The notes beneath the pieces are model-generated. The model was not told where the DNA came from and ran no database searches. It saw only the letters and a program-made list of their open reading frames with translations. Both the position numbers and the translations under genes were made by a program. 64,000 nucleotides of DNA from Patescibacteria group bacterium (GTDB lineage: Bacteria > Patescibacteriota > Microgenomatia > UBA1406 > GWC2-37-13): the NCBI GenBank assembly GCA_026415975.1, contig JAOAFZ010000003.1, forward strand, positions 1 to 64,000, written 5' to 3'. Of the stretch, positions 15,522 to 23,886 are shown piece by piece. Every line of letters starts with the position of its first letter. Position 1 is the stretch's first letter.

Positions 15522-16984
15522 AGCTTAAAGAGAGAGAACTTTTCGGTTTTCATAATTTCCCGATAGTTCCGCTCTCTCCGTATGGTCTCTATGGTTTCTC
15601 TGTTCTGAACCACCAGGTATGCATAGCCGTCTTTACGCATCTCGTCAAGATCTTTATAAATAGCAGGAGAGCCGCGACGATCCATAAGATACAGAAGCGT
15701 AGTATCACCCATTCTATCGGTAATTATTGTATCTTCGGGTCGGGTAACGGTTTTAATGAGATTGGCAATCTGCACCAGATCACCCGAAATTCCATAAAAA
15801 TCCTTTACTTTGTAGTACGAAAAAAATATCGAGAGACCAATTGTGGCAATTACAACCGGTATTGTTACAATAGGGTGAATAAGAATTTTCCGGTGTCTGA
15901 ACAGGAACTCAATTCCCAGGCCGCAGAGAACGGCTAGTGCAGGAAACAGGATAATCTGATAATACTCGTGTTGAATATTACCTCCCTGAAATACTAGAAG
16001 ATAAATCAGAGCTGACAGACCGAGCGTATGCAATAGATAGCTCCGTTGTTTTGCGAGAATTCCCATGATGAGAAAAAATACCGCAAATCCTCCCAGCATC
16101 TGAGTTGCAATTCGTTCATAAAAAACCCACCGGAAAAAAGCAGGGCGGAAGAAAATATTCCGTTCACCCTCAAAAGTCTGTACCCTGGTAATAAGCCAGC
16201 CGGCCGACGGAATCCCTTCCGGAAACTGCATTATATAGATCCGCCAGCCAATCAGCGGGAGCAGAGCCATTATAAAATAGAGATGGGCAGGAGGAGCCTT
16301 GAATACTCGGAGACCATATTTTCTCAGAAAAAGAATCGCCAGCACAAGCCCGTAAAATATCGCGGTGGGTTTTACCAGGATGGCCAAGGCAAATGAAATT
16401 GAAGAGAGGGCAACTAACAGGGAGAAAATTCTTCGCTTTTCCGAGGCGAGCCCGGCACGGAGAAGTACAATGGAAAGGATAGCGAAACCGACCGCTGTTG
16501 TTTCTGGCAAAACCGTGCGTGAGAAAAAAACCATATACGGAAAAACTGCATAGATACCAGCCGTTGCTACTGCCGCCACGCGATTTATTTCCTTGTAGAC
16601 AAGATAGTACAGCGCGACAAGTGTCAGCAGCGACATGATGATGGATACGATACGCCCCCAGACTTCTACCGGCAGCACGGGGAATAAGACATAAAGACCC
16701 GCAAACATAGCGTTATAAAGTGGAAACTCCACAAAACGGAGCCCTTCCGGGTTATCTAGGCCTGACTGGATAGATGTCAGATCGTCATATCGGGGATGGA
16801 GTAGATCAAATCCGTAACGACTGAAGTTTCGTGCTACAGCAGCGGTATCCGCCTGTCTCCAGGAATGAAAATCCGCAAGCGGGGCATCTACCCGGTACAA
16901 TCGGAGGGCTGTAGCGATCAGAACCAGCACAGTAATGAGAACCAAATCCAATCTCCGGAGCGGGCGGTGCTTGTCCTTTTGCAT
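15518..16984 (-). CDS. GT39/ArnT-like membrane glycosyltransferase
   Basis: This 488-residue integral membrane protein has about 11 hydrophobic segments. The first extracellular loop has APLADFHSWRQADTAAVARN, where the Asp and the HSWRQ block resemble the catalytic loop of dolichyl-phosphate-mannose protein mannosyltransferase (PMT) and ArnT-type enzymes using polyprenyl-phosphate sugars. It probably transfers a sugar to protein or glycan on the outer face of the membrane. It follows the O-antigen-ligase-like gene by 9 nt and is ATGA-coupled to the next gene. Confidence 0.82.
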   Translation of the reverse strand: MQKDKHRPLRRLDLVLITVLVLIATALRLYRVDAPLADFHSWRQADTAAVARNFSRYGFDLLHPRYDDLTSIQSGLDNPEGLRFVEFPLYNAMFAGLYVLFPVLPVEVWGRIVSIIMSLLTLVALYYLVYKEINRVAAVATAGIYAVFPYMVFFSRTVLPETTAVGFAILSIVLLRAGLASEKRRIFSLLVALSSISFALAILVKPTAIFYGLVLAILFLRKYGLRVFKAPPAHLYFIMALLPLIGWRIYIMQFPEGIPSAGWLITRVQTFEGERNIFFRPAFFRWVFYERIATQMLGGFAVFFLIMGILAKQRSYLLHTLGLSALIYLLVFQGGNIQHEYYQIILFPALAVLCGLGIEFLFRHRKILIHPIVTIPVVIATIGLSIFFSYYKVKDFYGISGDLVQIANLIKTVTRPEDTIITDRMGDTTLLYLMDRRGSPAIYKDLDEMRKDGYAYLVVQNRETIETIRRERNYREIMKTEKFSLFKL

Positions 16985-16993
16985 AGCTATGAC

Positions 16994-18496
16994 CTATTTT
17001 TTGCTTAAATAAGGTAACGCTCCCATGTATAGACCCGCAAGGAGCCAGAGGGTATATGCTACCTTTGAGGCCTCAAAAACGTCAATGTAGGTCCCGTTGA
17101 TCCCCAGGGCCACGAGCCCGAAGATAAAACCGTATAGTAGTGCCTGCTCCGGCTTTCCGGCATTGCGTGCACTCTGTATTATGGTAAACGCTAATGCTGC
17201 AAGGATTGCCACAAAAAGCGATGATCCAAGCAGTCCGAGTTCCCCCAGCCAGCGCAGCACGCTTCCGTCAGTTGCTTCGCCAAGTGATGACGGACCGGAC
17301 CCCAGAAACGGATTTTTTCTGTAGGCCTCGATTGCTCGTGGCCAGCTTGCCTGCAAGCGAGTGGCAAATGAAATGTCCGCGGTTACTCCGACAACCGGGG
17401 TAAAAGTTGTAAAGCGCTGTGCCAAGAGCTTCAACTCTTCTTCAGGGCTCAGGACTTTTCCCTCAATAGTCGCCTGTGCTCTGATTTCGTTAAGGAACTG
17501 TTTGCGGAGGAGAGCTTCGCTGGAAGCTATTTCTGCATCTGATTTTTTCCCTGCAACCGGAACAAATGACGTGCCGGCGGGGAGCTCTTCGGTGGTAATT
17601 TCCTGTGGAACAAAGACTTCTCCGGTCTGTTCATTTATAAAGAGCTGTTTAACGCGAAATGTTTGGGCAAAGCGCTCGGTCATCGTATCATTTGTGAGCG
17701 TAAAGATTGCAGTTATTGCGAGAACAACAATAAACAGTTTCCAGTTTCGCAGAAAGATCAGGAGTCCAAATACGCCAACAAGGTAAGCCCCGTAAGATGA
17801 GCGGGAAGCAGTCATAATCAGAATCAGCACACCCAGTACAAAGACAAGAAAAATCCACTTACTCTTCCGGAAAAGAAAGTACCCGAGCATCATCGGCGCA
17901 AGAAGAATAAAGTAGGCTGCAAGATCATAATGTCCGGCAAAGGTAGACGAAACACGTGCTTCGGGTGTCAAAAACAGGGTGATACCTTTCGCGAACTCTT
18001 TGTTCATGGTCTGAATTGCTGGCAGTCCGATGAACTTTTGTCCGAAACCATACAGAAAAACGAGCAGTGCCGCAATTAGCACGTGCCGCATATAAAAAAT
18101 AAAATCCTCTTTACTTCGTATCATTGCAGCGGCAATAAAGAAGATGCACATGTATTCTACCCTTCTTGCAGCGTGAAGGAATCCAAGGTAGTCAAACAGG
18201 ATCGTATTCTGCACAAAAGCACCCCAGAAAAATGAGAGGAACAGGGCAGACCAGTAAGCGCCGAATAGTACCAAAAACATCCTGTTTATTGTAACTTTCT
18301 TCCGGAGAAGCTGAACCAAAAATACGCCAAGAAACACGAGCATGAAAATATCCTCCAGCCTGATTGCGATATAGGTGTCGCGGAGCATCTGGAGGGGGAA
18401 TTTGGGATAGAGCGGAATGAGGTAGATAAAGATTACCGTGAGTACCTTAAGAATGTTTAAGTCAATCCATGCGAGTAATCCTGAATGCTTCTTCAT
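16994..18496 (-). CDS. O-antigen ligase / Wzy-like polymerase
   Basis: This 500-residue polytopic membrane protein has ~11 segments and a long extracytoplasmic loop (residues ~255-380). The family motif LIMTASRSSYGAYLVGV and a later GSGPSSLGEATDGS are typical of the Wzy_C / RfaL superfamily, which ligates or polymerises undecaprenyl-linked glycans outside the membrane. It overlaps the upstream GT2 gene by 35 nt. Ligase and polymerase cannot be told apart from sequence. Confidence 0.85.
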   Translation of the reverse strand: MKKHSGLLAWIDLNILKVLTVIFIYLIPLYPKFPLQMLRDTYIAIRLEDIFMLVFLGVFLVQLLRKKVTINRMFLVLFGAYWSALFLSFFWGAFVQNTILFDYLGFLHAARRVEYMCIFFIAAAMIRSKEDFIFYMRHVLIAALLVFLYGFGQKFIGLPAIQTMNKEFAKGITLFLTPEARVSSTFAGHYDLAAYFILLAPMMLGYFLFRKSKWIFLVFVLGVLILIMTASRSSYGAYLVGVFGLLIFLRNWKLFIVVLAITAIFTLTNDTMTERFAQTFRVKQLFINEQTGEVFVPQEITTEELPAGTSFVPVAGKKSDAEIASSEALLRKQFLNEIRAQATIEGKVLSPEEELKLLAQRFTTFTPVVGVTADISFATRLQASWPRAIEAYRKNPFLGSGPSSLGEATDGSVLRWLGELGLLGSSLFVAILAALAFTIIQSARNAGKPEQALLYGFIFGLVALGINGTYIDVFEASKVAYTLWLLAGLYMGALPYLSKK

Positions 18497-19376
18497 AAGT
18501 TTTTTTGAGATAGGTATTTCCGGTCAGGAAACCAATTCCCCAGCCGAGTAACGACTTTAATTGTAACATACGTTTCAGCAGGAGAAGAGAGATGGGTCCA
18601 TAGTGTTTTCGATAGAAGTACAGAAGCCCTCGGAATGCCTGGAGTACCGGATAGGTTTTATTGCTGGAAGCCGATCCAATATGGATAAATGAAGCATCAG
18701 GAAAAAAACCGGTCCGATAGCCTTTTTTCGCAGCCCGATAGAGTAGATCAACCTCTTCCATATACATGAAAATACCTTCATCAAACCCTCCGACAGCTTG
18801 GTAGTAACGGGTGTGTGTCATGATACATGCACCCGAGACCCAGTCAGTTTGCACCGTCCTCATAGGGGACGAGCGAGTAATTCCCAGGCGATCACCGAAG
18901 AGCAACAGAAAGGCAAAGGCAACCGGTAAGGTAAAAAACCTCCCTGCCGATGATTGAGGCGTCATATCGGTATTAAAAAGCTTGCCACCAACAAACTGGT
19001 ATTCCGCTTCATGCGCGCGATAGAATCTGTAAAGCTTTTCCACAGCATTTTCCAGCACGATAACATCCGAGTTTAGGAGGAGAAGATAGCCCGAGGATAC
19101 GTGCCGTACTCCCAGATTGTTCGCTTTTCCGAAGCCGAGATTACTGCCGGCCTCAATCAACCTGATCTCGGGATAAAGTACCTTAAGCCGTTTAATCTCC
19201 TCGATTGAACCATCGGTAGAGCCATTGTCCACAACGACAGTCTCTACATGAAGGTTACGACCTTGTAAGGATTCGTAAAGTGAGGTAATACAATCAACAG
19301 TAATCCGTGCCGTGTTATATGACACAATCACAACAGAGAGGTCTGGGGCGGGGCGCTTACCGTTTCTTTTTTGCAT
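18462..19376 (-). CDS. GT2-family glycosyltransferase (rhamnosyltransferase-like)
   Basis: This 304-residue GT-A enzyme has DLSVVIVSYNTARIT, VVVDNGSTDGSIEE, LLLNSDVIVLE (DXD-like) and MYMEEVDLLYRAAKKGY, the pattern of rhamnosyl/galactofuranosyl-type transferases. It is first in the minus-strand glycan operon. The ATG at 19376 is chosen because a TATAAT ends 7 nt upstream; an extension to 19394 would overlap that box. Confidence 0.9.
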   Translation of the reverse strand: MQKRNGKRPAPDLSVVIVSYNTARITVDCITSLYESLQGRNLHVETVVVDNGSTDGSIEEIKRLKVLYPEIRLIEAGSNLGFGKANNLGVRHVSSGYLLLLNSDVIVLENAVEKLYRFYRAHEAEYQFVGGKLFNTDMTPQSSAGRFFTLPVAFAFLLLFGDRLGITRSSPMRTVQTDWVSGACIMTHTRYYQAVGGFDEGIFMYMEEVDLLYRAAKKGYRTGFFPDASFIHIGSASSNKTYPVLQAFRGLLYFYRKHYGPISLLLLKRMLQLKSLLGWGIGFLTGNTYLKKTYEEAFRITRMD

Positions 19377-19383
19377 CCGATTT

Positions 19384-19391
19384 ATTATAAT
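19384..19391. promoter_or_regulatory. shared palindromic -10 for divergent GT2 and tRNA-Met units
   Basis: ATTATAAT is self-complementary: TATAAT reads on the plus strand at 19386-19391 (toward the tRNA at 19409) and on the minus strand at 19389-19384 (7 nt from the GT2 ATG). The two opposing promoters therefore exclude each other. Confidence 0.55.
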
Positions 19392-19408
19392 CAATTGTTC
19401 GAGGTACC

Positions 19409-19483
19409 GGCTCGATAGCTCAGCGGTAGAGCACTCGTTTCATAAGCGATAGGTCCCGAGTTCGAATCTCGGTCGAGCCACCA
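19409..19483 (+). tRNA. tRNA-Met (anticodon CAT)
   Basis: A full cloverleaf is visible: acceptor GGCTCGA/TCGAGCC, D-stem GCTC/GAGC, anticodon loop TTCATAA with CAT at 19441-19443, T-arm CCGAG-TTCGAAT-CTCGG, discriminator A and encoded CCA (19481-19483). One C-T mismatch sits at the top of the anticodon stem. The first pair is G-C, so it is not the initiator (which has an unpaired 1-72). It is elongator Met or a CAU tRNA-Ile needing lysidine. Its last base is the A of the next gene's ATG. Confidence 0.93.
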
Positions 19484-19887
19484 TGAATCTTCCTCTCTCG
19501 ATCTCGGGCACAGTAAGAAAAAATCTCGGGCGCGGCACCGATCTGGGCTATCCAACGCTGAATATTCCCTACGATGGTGAGGCAGTTGACGGAGTATATT
19601 TCGGGCGGGTAACTGTTCCGGGAAAAAACTATCAGAATCTGCCCTCGGCGATCTTCGTGGGGAGTGCAGTCACATTCGGAGAAACGACCCGCTGGGTTGA
19701 AGCATTTTTGCTTGATTTTTCCGGTGATCTTTCAGGTTTGCCGATTATCGTTACTCTCGAAAAGTATTCCCGTGAAAACCGTAAGTTCGATTCGGCTGAG
19801 GCACTCGTGGCGCAGATGAAGCGGGACGAAGAACTCGCTCGGGCGTACTTTAGTCTCCCTGATAAAAATAGCCTCCGGGAAAAGTAA
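19483..19887 (+). CDS. stand-alone riboflavin kinase domain protein
   Basis: This 134-residue protein matches only the kinase half of bifunctional RibF: SGTVRKNLGRGTDLGYPTLN, DGVYFGRV and WVEAFLLDF. It would convert riboflavin and ATP to FMN; the FAD synthetase half is absent. The ATG begins on the final A of the encoded tRNA CCA, with no room for a ribosome binding site. No later in-frame ATG fits, since the GRGT motif comes within 20 residues. A leaderless-type mRNA would require cleavage of the tRNA precursor immediately before or within the CCA. Confidence 0.85.
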   Translation: MNLPLSISGTVRKNLGRGTDLGYPTLNIPYDGEAVDGVYFGRVTVPGKNYQNLPSAIFVGSAVTFGETTRWVEAFLLDFSGDLSGLPIIVTLEKYSRENRKFDSAEALVAQMKRDEELARAYFSLPDKNSLREK

Positions 19888-19931
19888 AAGAGCTATTCAC
19901 ACCATTTTTGAATGAAGATGCGACGGGGAAA

Positions 19932-21164
19932 TTAACCGTTCGTTTTCTCTTGTTTCTTTTCAGAATAAGCTTCCGGACGATAATACCGCCTCCCGGCAAG
20001 GTTGGCGGGCAGATATTCCTGCTCCTGGTGCTCGGCTCCGGTATCTTTCAGATACGGGTAACGCACATGCCCTTTTCCGTATCCTTCCTGCTTCATGACT
20101 TTATTTGCGGCGTTCCGCAGGTGCAGGGGAATAGCTCCCAGCGCGGTTTCGTCTATATCGCGCAGTGCCTCGCCGATAGCGACTGTTGACGCGACCGATT
20201 TACGGGCAGTAGCCAGATAGGTGGCAGTCTGCGCCAGGATGAGCTGTGCTTCTGGCATTCCGATCATATGAACGGCCTGCATTGCGGAGGTAGCAAGCAC
20301 CAGCGCTGTCGGTTGGGCATTGCCCACGTCCTCGGAGGCGAAGATTACCATCCGTCGGGCGATAAACATGGGGTCTTCGCCTGCTTTGATCATCCGTGCA
20401 AGGTAGTGAAGTGCCGCATCGGGCTTACCGCCGCGCATGCTCTTGATGAAAGCGGAGATCGTATCGAAGTGCGCATCACCCTTTTTATCGTAGAAAATCG
20501 ATTTTCGTTGCAGTGCAGATTCGATAGTCTTGCGGGTGATCTTTTTCTGGAGAGTAGTGGCAATCTCTATTGCGTTGAGGGCAACCCGTGCGTCTCCATT
20601 GGCATGCACTATTAGCGCGTCAAGAGCATCGTCTGTGAAGGTATGATGCGGGAATTCCACGATTGCCCGCGCGAGTATTTTCTGCATGTCTGCGGTCGAC
20701 AGGGGATAGAGGACGTAAACGTGCGCACGCGAGATAAGCGGGGCATTTACTTCGAAGCCAGGATTTTCGGTGGTAGCTCCGATAAGTGTTACGGAGCCAC
20801 GTTCCACGGCGGGTAGAAATGCATCCTGCTGTGAGCGGCTGAAGCGGTGTATCTCGTCAACAAAGAGAATTGTATTCCTGCTGAATAGTGAGCGTCTTTC
20901 CTCTGCATTTTTTATAATTTGACGAATCTCGGCAACATTTCCGGTAATAGCTGAAAAAGGTACAAAATCTGCTTCAACTGACTGTGCTATAAGCCGGGCA
21001 AGAGTGGTTTTACCGCATCCTGGCGGACCCCACAGAATCATAGAAGAAATCCGTCCAGACTTAATCATTGCCCGGATCGGCTTACCGTTTTTTAATAAAT
21101 GTTCTTGCCCGGCAAATTCGGCAAGAGTCTGAGGACGAAGCCTCTCAGCAAGAGGTATATGCAT
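19932..21164 (-). CDS. rarA: replication-associated recombination ATPase RarA/MgsA
   Basis: This 410-residue AAA+ clamp-loader relative acts at stalled replication forks. It has [20 protein letters not shown], Walker [10 protein letters not shown], Walker [10 protein letters not shown], sensor [18 protein letters not shown] and the C-terminal tetramerisation region [14 protein letters not shown]. It converges on the riboflavin kinase gene, 44 nt away. It has its own extended -10 six nt before the ATG. Confidence 0.94.
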   Translation of the reverse strand: MHIPLAERLRPQTLAEFAGQEHLLKNGKPIRAMIKSGRISSMILWGPPGCGKTTLARLIAQSVEADFVPFSAITGNVAEIRQIIKNAEERRSLFSRNTILFVDEIHRFSRSQQDAFLPAVERGSVTLIGATTENPGFEVNAPLISRAHVYVLYPLSTADMQKILARAIVEFPHHTFTDDALDALIVHANGDARVALNAIEIATTLQKKITRKTIESALQRKSIFYDKKGDAHFDTISAFIKSMRGGKPDAALHYLARMIKAGEDPMFIARRMVIFASEDVGNAQPTALVLATSAMQAVHMIGMPEAQLILAQTATYLATARKSVASTVAIGEALRDIDETALGAIPLHLRNAANKVMKQEGYGKGHVRYPYLKDTGAEHQEQEYLPANLAGRRYYRPEAYSEKKQEKTNG

Positions 21165-21179
21165 CGGGCCAGTATAGCA
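21165..21179 (-). promoter_or_regulatory. rarA extended -10 promoter
   Basis: Minus-strand TGC-TATACT (TATACT 21176-21171) ends 6 nt before the ATG at 21164; no Shine-Dalgarno sequence. Confidence 0.6.
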
Positions 21180-21222
21180 TAGATCAGAAATGAGTAAGAA
21201 ATCAGATTTACCCTCAATGCTT

Positions 21223-21231
21223 TGCTATAAT
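21223..21231 (+). promoter_or_regulatory. extended -10 for the TrpR-like gene
   Basis: TGC-TATAAT (TATAAT 21226-21231). An ATG at 21230 overlaps the box itself, so the in-frame ATG at 21248, 16 nt downstream, is preferred. Confidence 0.55.
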
Positions 21232-21247
21232 GGTTCGCAAATGCACT

Positions 21248-21577
21248 ATGAGAAGTAAACCCTTTTTCCAAACTACAACAAAAAATTATAAACCACGGAC
21301 GCGACTAGAAAAACAGTTGGTACAGTCATTCGTAGTACTTAAAAGTGCCACTGAGACAGCAAATTTTCTCCGCGATCTCCTTACCCCAGCAGAAATAGAG
21401 GAGTTCTCGAATCGCCTGGAGATAGCCTTTTTGCTCCGTGAACGGAAATTATCATACGTTGAGATTGCAGAACGGGTAGGAACTTCTACCACGACGGTAA
21501 CCCGTGTGGCACAGTGGCTATTCAGAGGTTGCGGAGGATATCAGACGGTTCTGGATCGAATGAAGCCTGCAGAATAA
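21248..21577 (+). CDS. TrpR/YerC-family DNA-binding regulator
   Basis: This 109-residue protein matches the TrpR-like YerC family: FLRDLLTPAEIEEFSNRLEI followed by a helix-turn-helix LSYVEIAERVGTSTTTVTRV. It lacks obvious tryptophan-operon context, lying alone between rarA and PBP1A. YerC homologues are DNA-binding proteins of mostly unknown targets. The start at 21248 is chosen because the earlier ATG lies within the -10 box. Confidence 0.8.
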   Translation: MRSKPFFQTTTKNYKPRTRLEKQLVQSFVVLKSATETANFLRDLLTPAEIEEFSNRLEIAFLLRERKLSYVEIAERVGTSTTTVTRVAQWLFRGCGGYQTVLDRMKPAE

Positions 21578-21624
21578 CAGCAACTCTGGAGACTTGAACA
21601 AAATGCGCTGTACTAATGGTCTTA

Positions 21625-23886
21625 CTAATTCGGTGGTGGCTGCCTGGCGCAGTCCAGACAAACGCTGGAAAACTTGTCACGGAGCACGGTTTTTTCCTTC
21701 ATTTCCACATTGGGATCACCTGGTGCGGCGGCCACGTCTGTATCGCGAGTAACGGGTACCGAAGCTCGCCCCACATTAAGCAGTGACACCGCTTCAGTTC
21801 CCTCGAGTAAATATTCAAACCGAGTAGCACATCCCGGAGAGACACTGGCAGCAACCCCCGTGGTTGTGCAGACTCTGGTACCAATTACACCATCCGGCTT
21901 TACCGGAGGGAGATCGGGCTGATTTTCCAATACCATAGTCATAACTCGGTTCCAGATGGGTGCGGCACCCGTAACACCTGAAACCAGGTTCTGGTTCATC
22001 GGGGTGTTATCATTGTTACCTACCCAGACTACGGTGAGAAAGTTTGGAGTAAAGCCTATTGTCCAGTTGTCTTTCAAACTATCTGTGGTTCCGGTTTTAA
22101 CCGAGACTGTTTTCCCCTTGATTACAAGTTCCGAATTTGTTCCAAACGCAGCTGAGCGTGCTTGATTGTCCTGAAGGATATGAGAGATGATAAATGCAGT
22201 GCCCTCTTTGATAGCCCGCGGCCCGCGCATTGCGAAGAAGTTAGGTGACTTCAGCGGCTTTTTAACGTCGGCAACAAAGTTGGGATCAACAAATGTAGCC
22301 AGTGTCTTGCCTGTTTTATCTTCAATCTTGAGAATGCTTTGTAGCTTTTTCGGTCGGCCCCGGTTGGGAAATGCAGAAAATGCTTGTGCCATCTCGGTCA
22401 TCTTCATCTCTCCACCTCCCAGTGTCAGTGAGAGCCCGTACCTAGAGGGATCCTGAAAGGAGTTGATCATAAATGCCTCTGCCGAGGCAATAAAATCAGA
22501 TACGCCATTGTATGCCATCATCTTGACTGCAGGTATGTTATATGAGTTTGCAAGCGCATACCGGAGACCGACCGGGCCATGGAACTTTCCATCGTAGTTC
22601 CTGGGACAATATTTCTGCACCTGGCCTGGAACATCAAAACATGTCTGAACATCCAGAAAAACAGAGCTTGCTGTGACAATCTTCCGGTCTATGCCTATAG
22701 CGTAGTTTATCGGTTTTATAGTAGAGCCCGGCTGACGATTGGCGGTTGTAACATTAAACGCTCCGGATGGCGTGGCAAAGTAGTCTACTGAGCCTACCAT
22801 AGCCAGAATCTCGCCAGTAGGCGGGCGGGTAACAAGAAGAGCCCCGTTGGTTACATTCAGGTTTTTCAGCTGAGCAATCTCCTCGCGCAGAATTGCCTCG
22901 GCACTTGCCTGTATATCAAGGTCAAGGGTCGTAGTAACGCGGAGGCCACCCTCTTCTACAAGCTCTTTCCCGTAGAGTTCTTCAAGCTCTTTTTTAACGT
23001 AAAATACAAAGTGTGGTGCTTTAATATCAACTTTTGGCAGTTGGACTTCTATTGGTGATGCTTTTGCACGCTCACCTTCATCGGCGGTGATATAACCTTC
23101 CTGTACCATTCGGTCGAGCACATCGTTACGGCGGCTTTTTGCAAGCTCAGGGTTCAGATAGGGAGAATACAGAGAGGGAGCCTGGGGCAATCCTGCAAGC
23201 AGAGCGGCTTCGGGAAGCGTAATTTCCGTTGCGGATTTTCCAAAAAATTTCTTCGATGCCTCTTCCACTCCATATGCCTCGCCGCCGTACGGCACCTGGT
23301 TCAGATAGAGCTCGAGAATCTCATCTTTAGAAAATATACGCTCTGCCCAAAGAGCAAGTACAATCTCCTTTGCCTTGCGTTGTACGGTACGTTCCGGGGA
23401 CAGTAATGCCGATTTAACCAGCTGCTGAGTGAGCGTTGATCCCCCTTGGAGCTGGTTGGTCAGATAGGTGTCTTTTATAGCCCGGAGCACCCCGCTTATT
23501 ATCGAAACCCCGCTATGACGGTAAAAATCTTTATCTTCTACGGCGATAGTTGCCTGGGCAACATACTTCGGCAGACTTTCGAGCCGTACCGGAGTACGAT
23601 TCTGTTCGCTGAATATTTCATAGAGCAGCTTTCCGTTCCTGTCGTAAATGTGTGTCGAGATGGGAATTGCCTTGAAATCACGGAGTGAGTTCGGGTTTGG
23701 AAGATCTCTAAAAATAAAAAAGTACAGAAACACCGAAAGTGACATTAAGCCGATTACCACCACTGCTAGAAAAGCCGTTAGAAGGAATTTAGGCACCGCT
23801 TTTTTATGGGGCATAAATGAACGCTTCTTTTTCGGTTTCTGTTCAGGCGTATCCGGGTGATGCTGAGGGTGGCTTTTTTCAGTCAT
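21625..23886 (-). CDS. class A penicillin-binding protein (PBP1A type)
   Basis: This 753-residue bifunctional enzyme polymerises and cross-links peptidoglycan. It has a cytoplasmic Lys-rich tail, one membrane helix (~32-55), a GT51 domain (AVEDKDFYRHSGV, GGSTLTQQLVK, LYLNQVPYGG) and a transpeptidase domain with the serine in RQPGSTIKP, NSYN as the SxN motif and VKTGTT. The C-terminus has a short Cys-containing extension (CTTTG...SPGC, then CLDCARQPPPN). It is ATGA-coupled to metG upstream (23886-23883). Confidence 0.95.
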   Translation of the reverse strand: MTEKSHPQHHPDTPEQKPKKKRSFMPHKKAVPKFLLTAFLAVVVIGLMSLSVFLYFFIFRDLPNPNSLRDFKAIPISTHIYDRNGKLLYEIFSEQNRTPVRLESLPKYVAQATIAVEDKDFYRHSGVSIISGVLRAIKDTYLTNQLQGGSTLTQQLVKSALLSPERTVQRKAKEIVLALWAERIFSKDEILELYLNQVPYGGEAYGVEEASKKFFGKSATEITLPEAALLAGLPQAPSLYSPYLNPELAKSRRNDVLDRMVQEGYITADEGERAKASPIEVQLPKVDIKAPHFVFYVKKELEELYGKELVEEGGLRVTTTLDLDIQASAEAILREEIAQLKNLNVTNGALLVTRPPTGEILAMVGSVDYFATPSGAFNVTTANRQPGSTIKPINYAIGIDRKIVTASSVFLDVQTCFDVPGQVQKYCPRNYDGKFHGPVGLRYALANSYNIPAVKMMAYNGVSDFIASAEAFMINSFQDPSRYGLSLTLGGGEMKMTEMAQAFSAFPNRGRPKKLQSILKIEDKTGKTLATFVDPNFVADVKKPLKSPNFFAMRGPRAIKEGTAFIISHILQDNQARSAAFGTNSELVIKGKTVSVKTGTTDSLKDNWTIGFTPNFLTVVWVGNNDNTPMNQNLVSGVTGAAPIWNRVMTMVLENQPDLPPVKPDGVIGTRVCTTTGVAASVSPGCATRFEYLLEGTEAVSLLNVGRASVPVTRDTDVAAAPGDPNVEMKEKTVLRDKFSSVCLDCARQPPPN

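Noticed and set aside
19409-19483. Initiator tRNA-fMet
   Set aside because: It has a G1-C72 pair and lacks the three G-C pairs in the anticodon stem.
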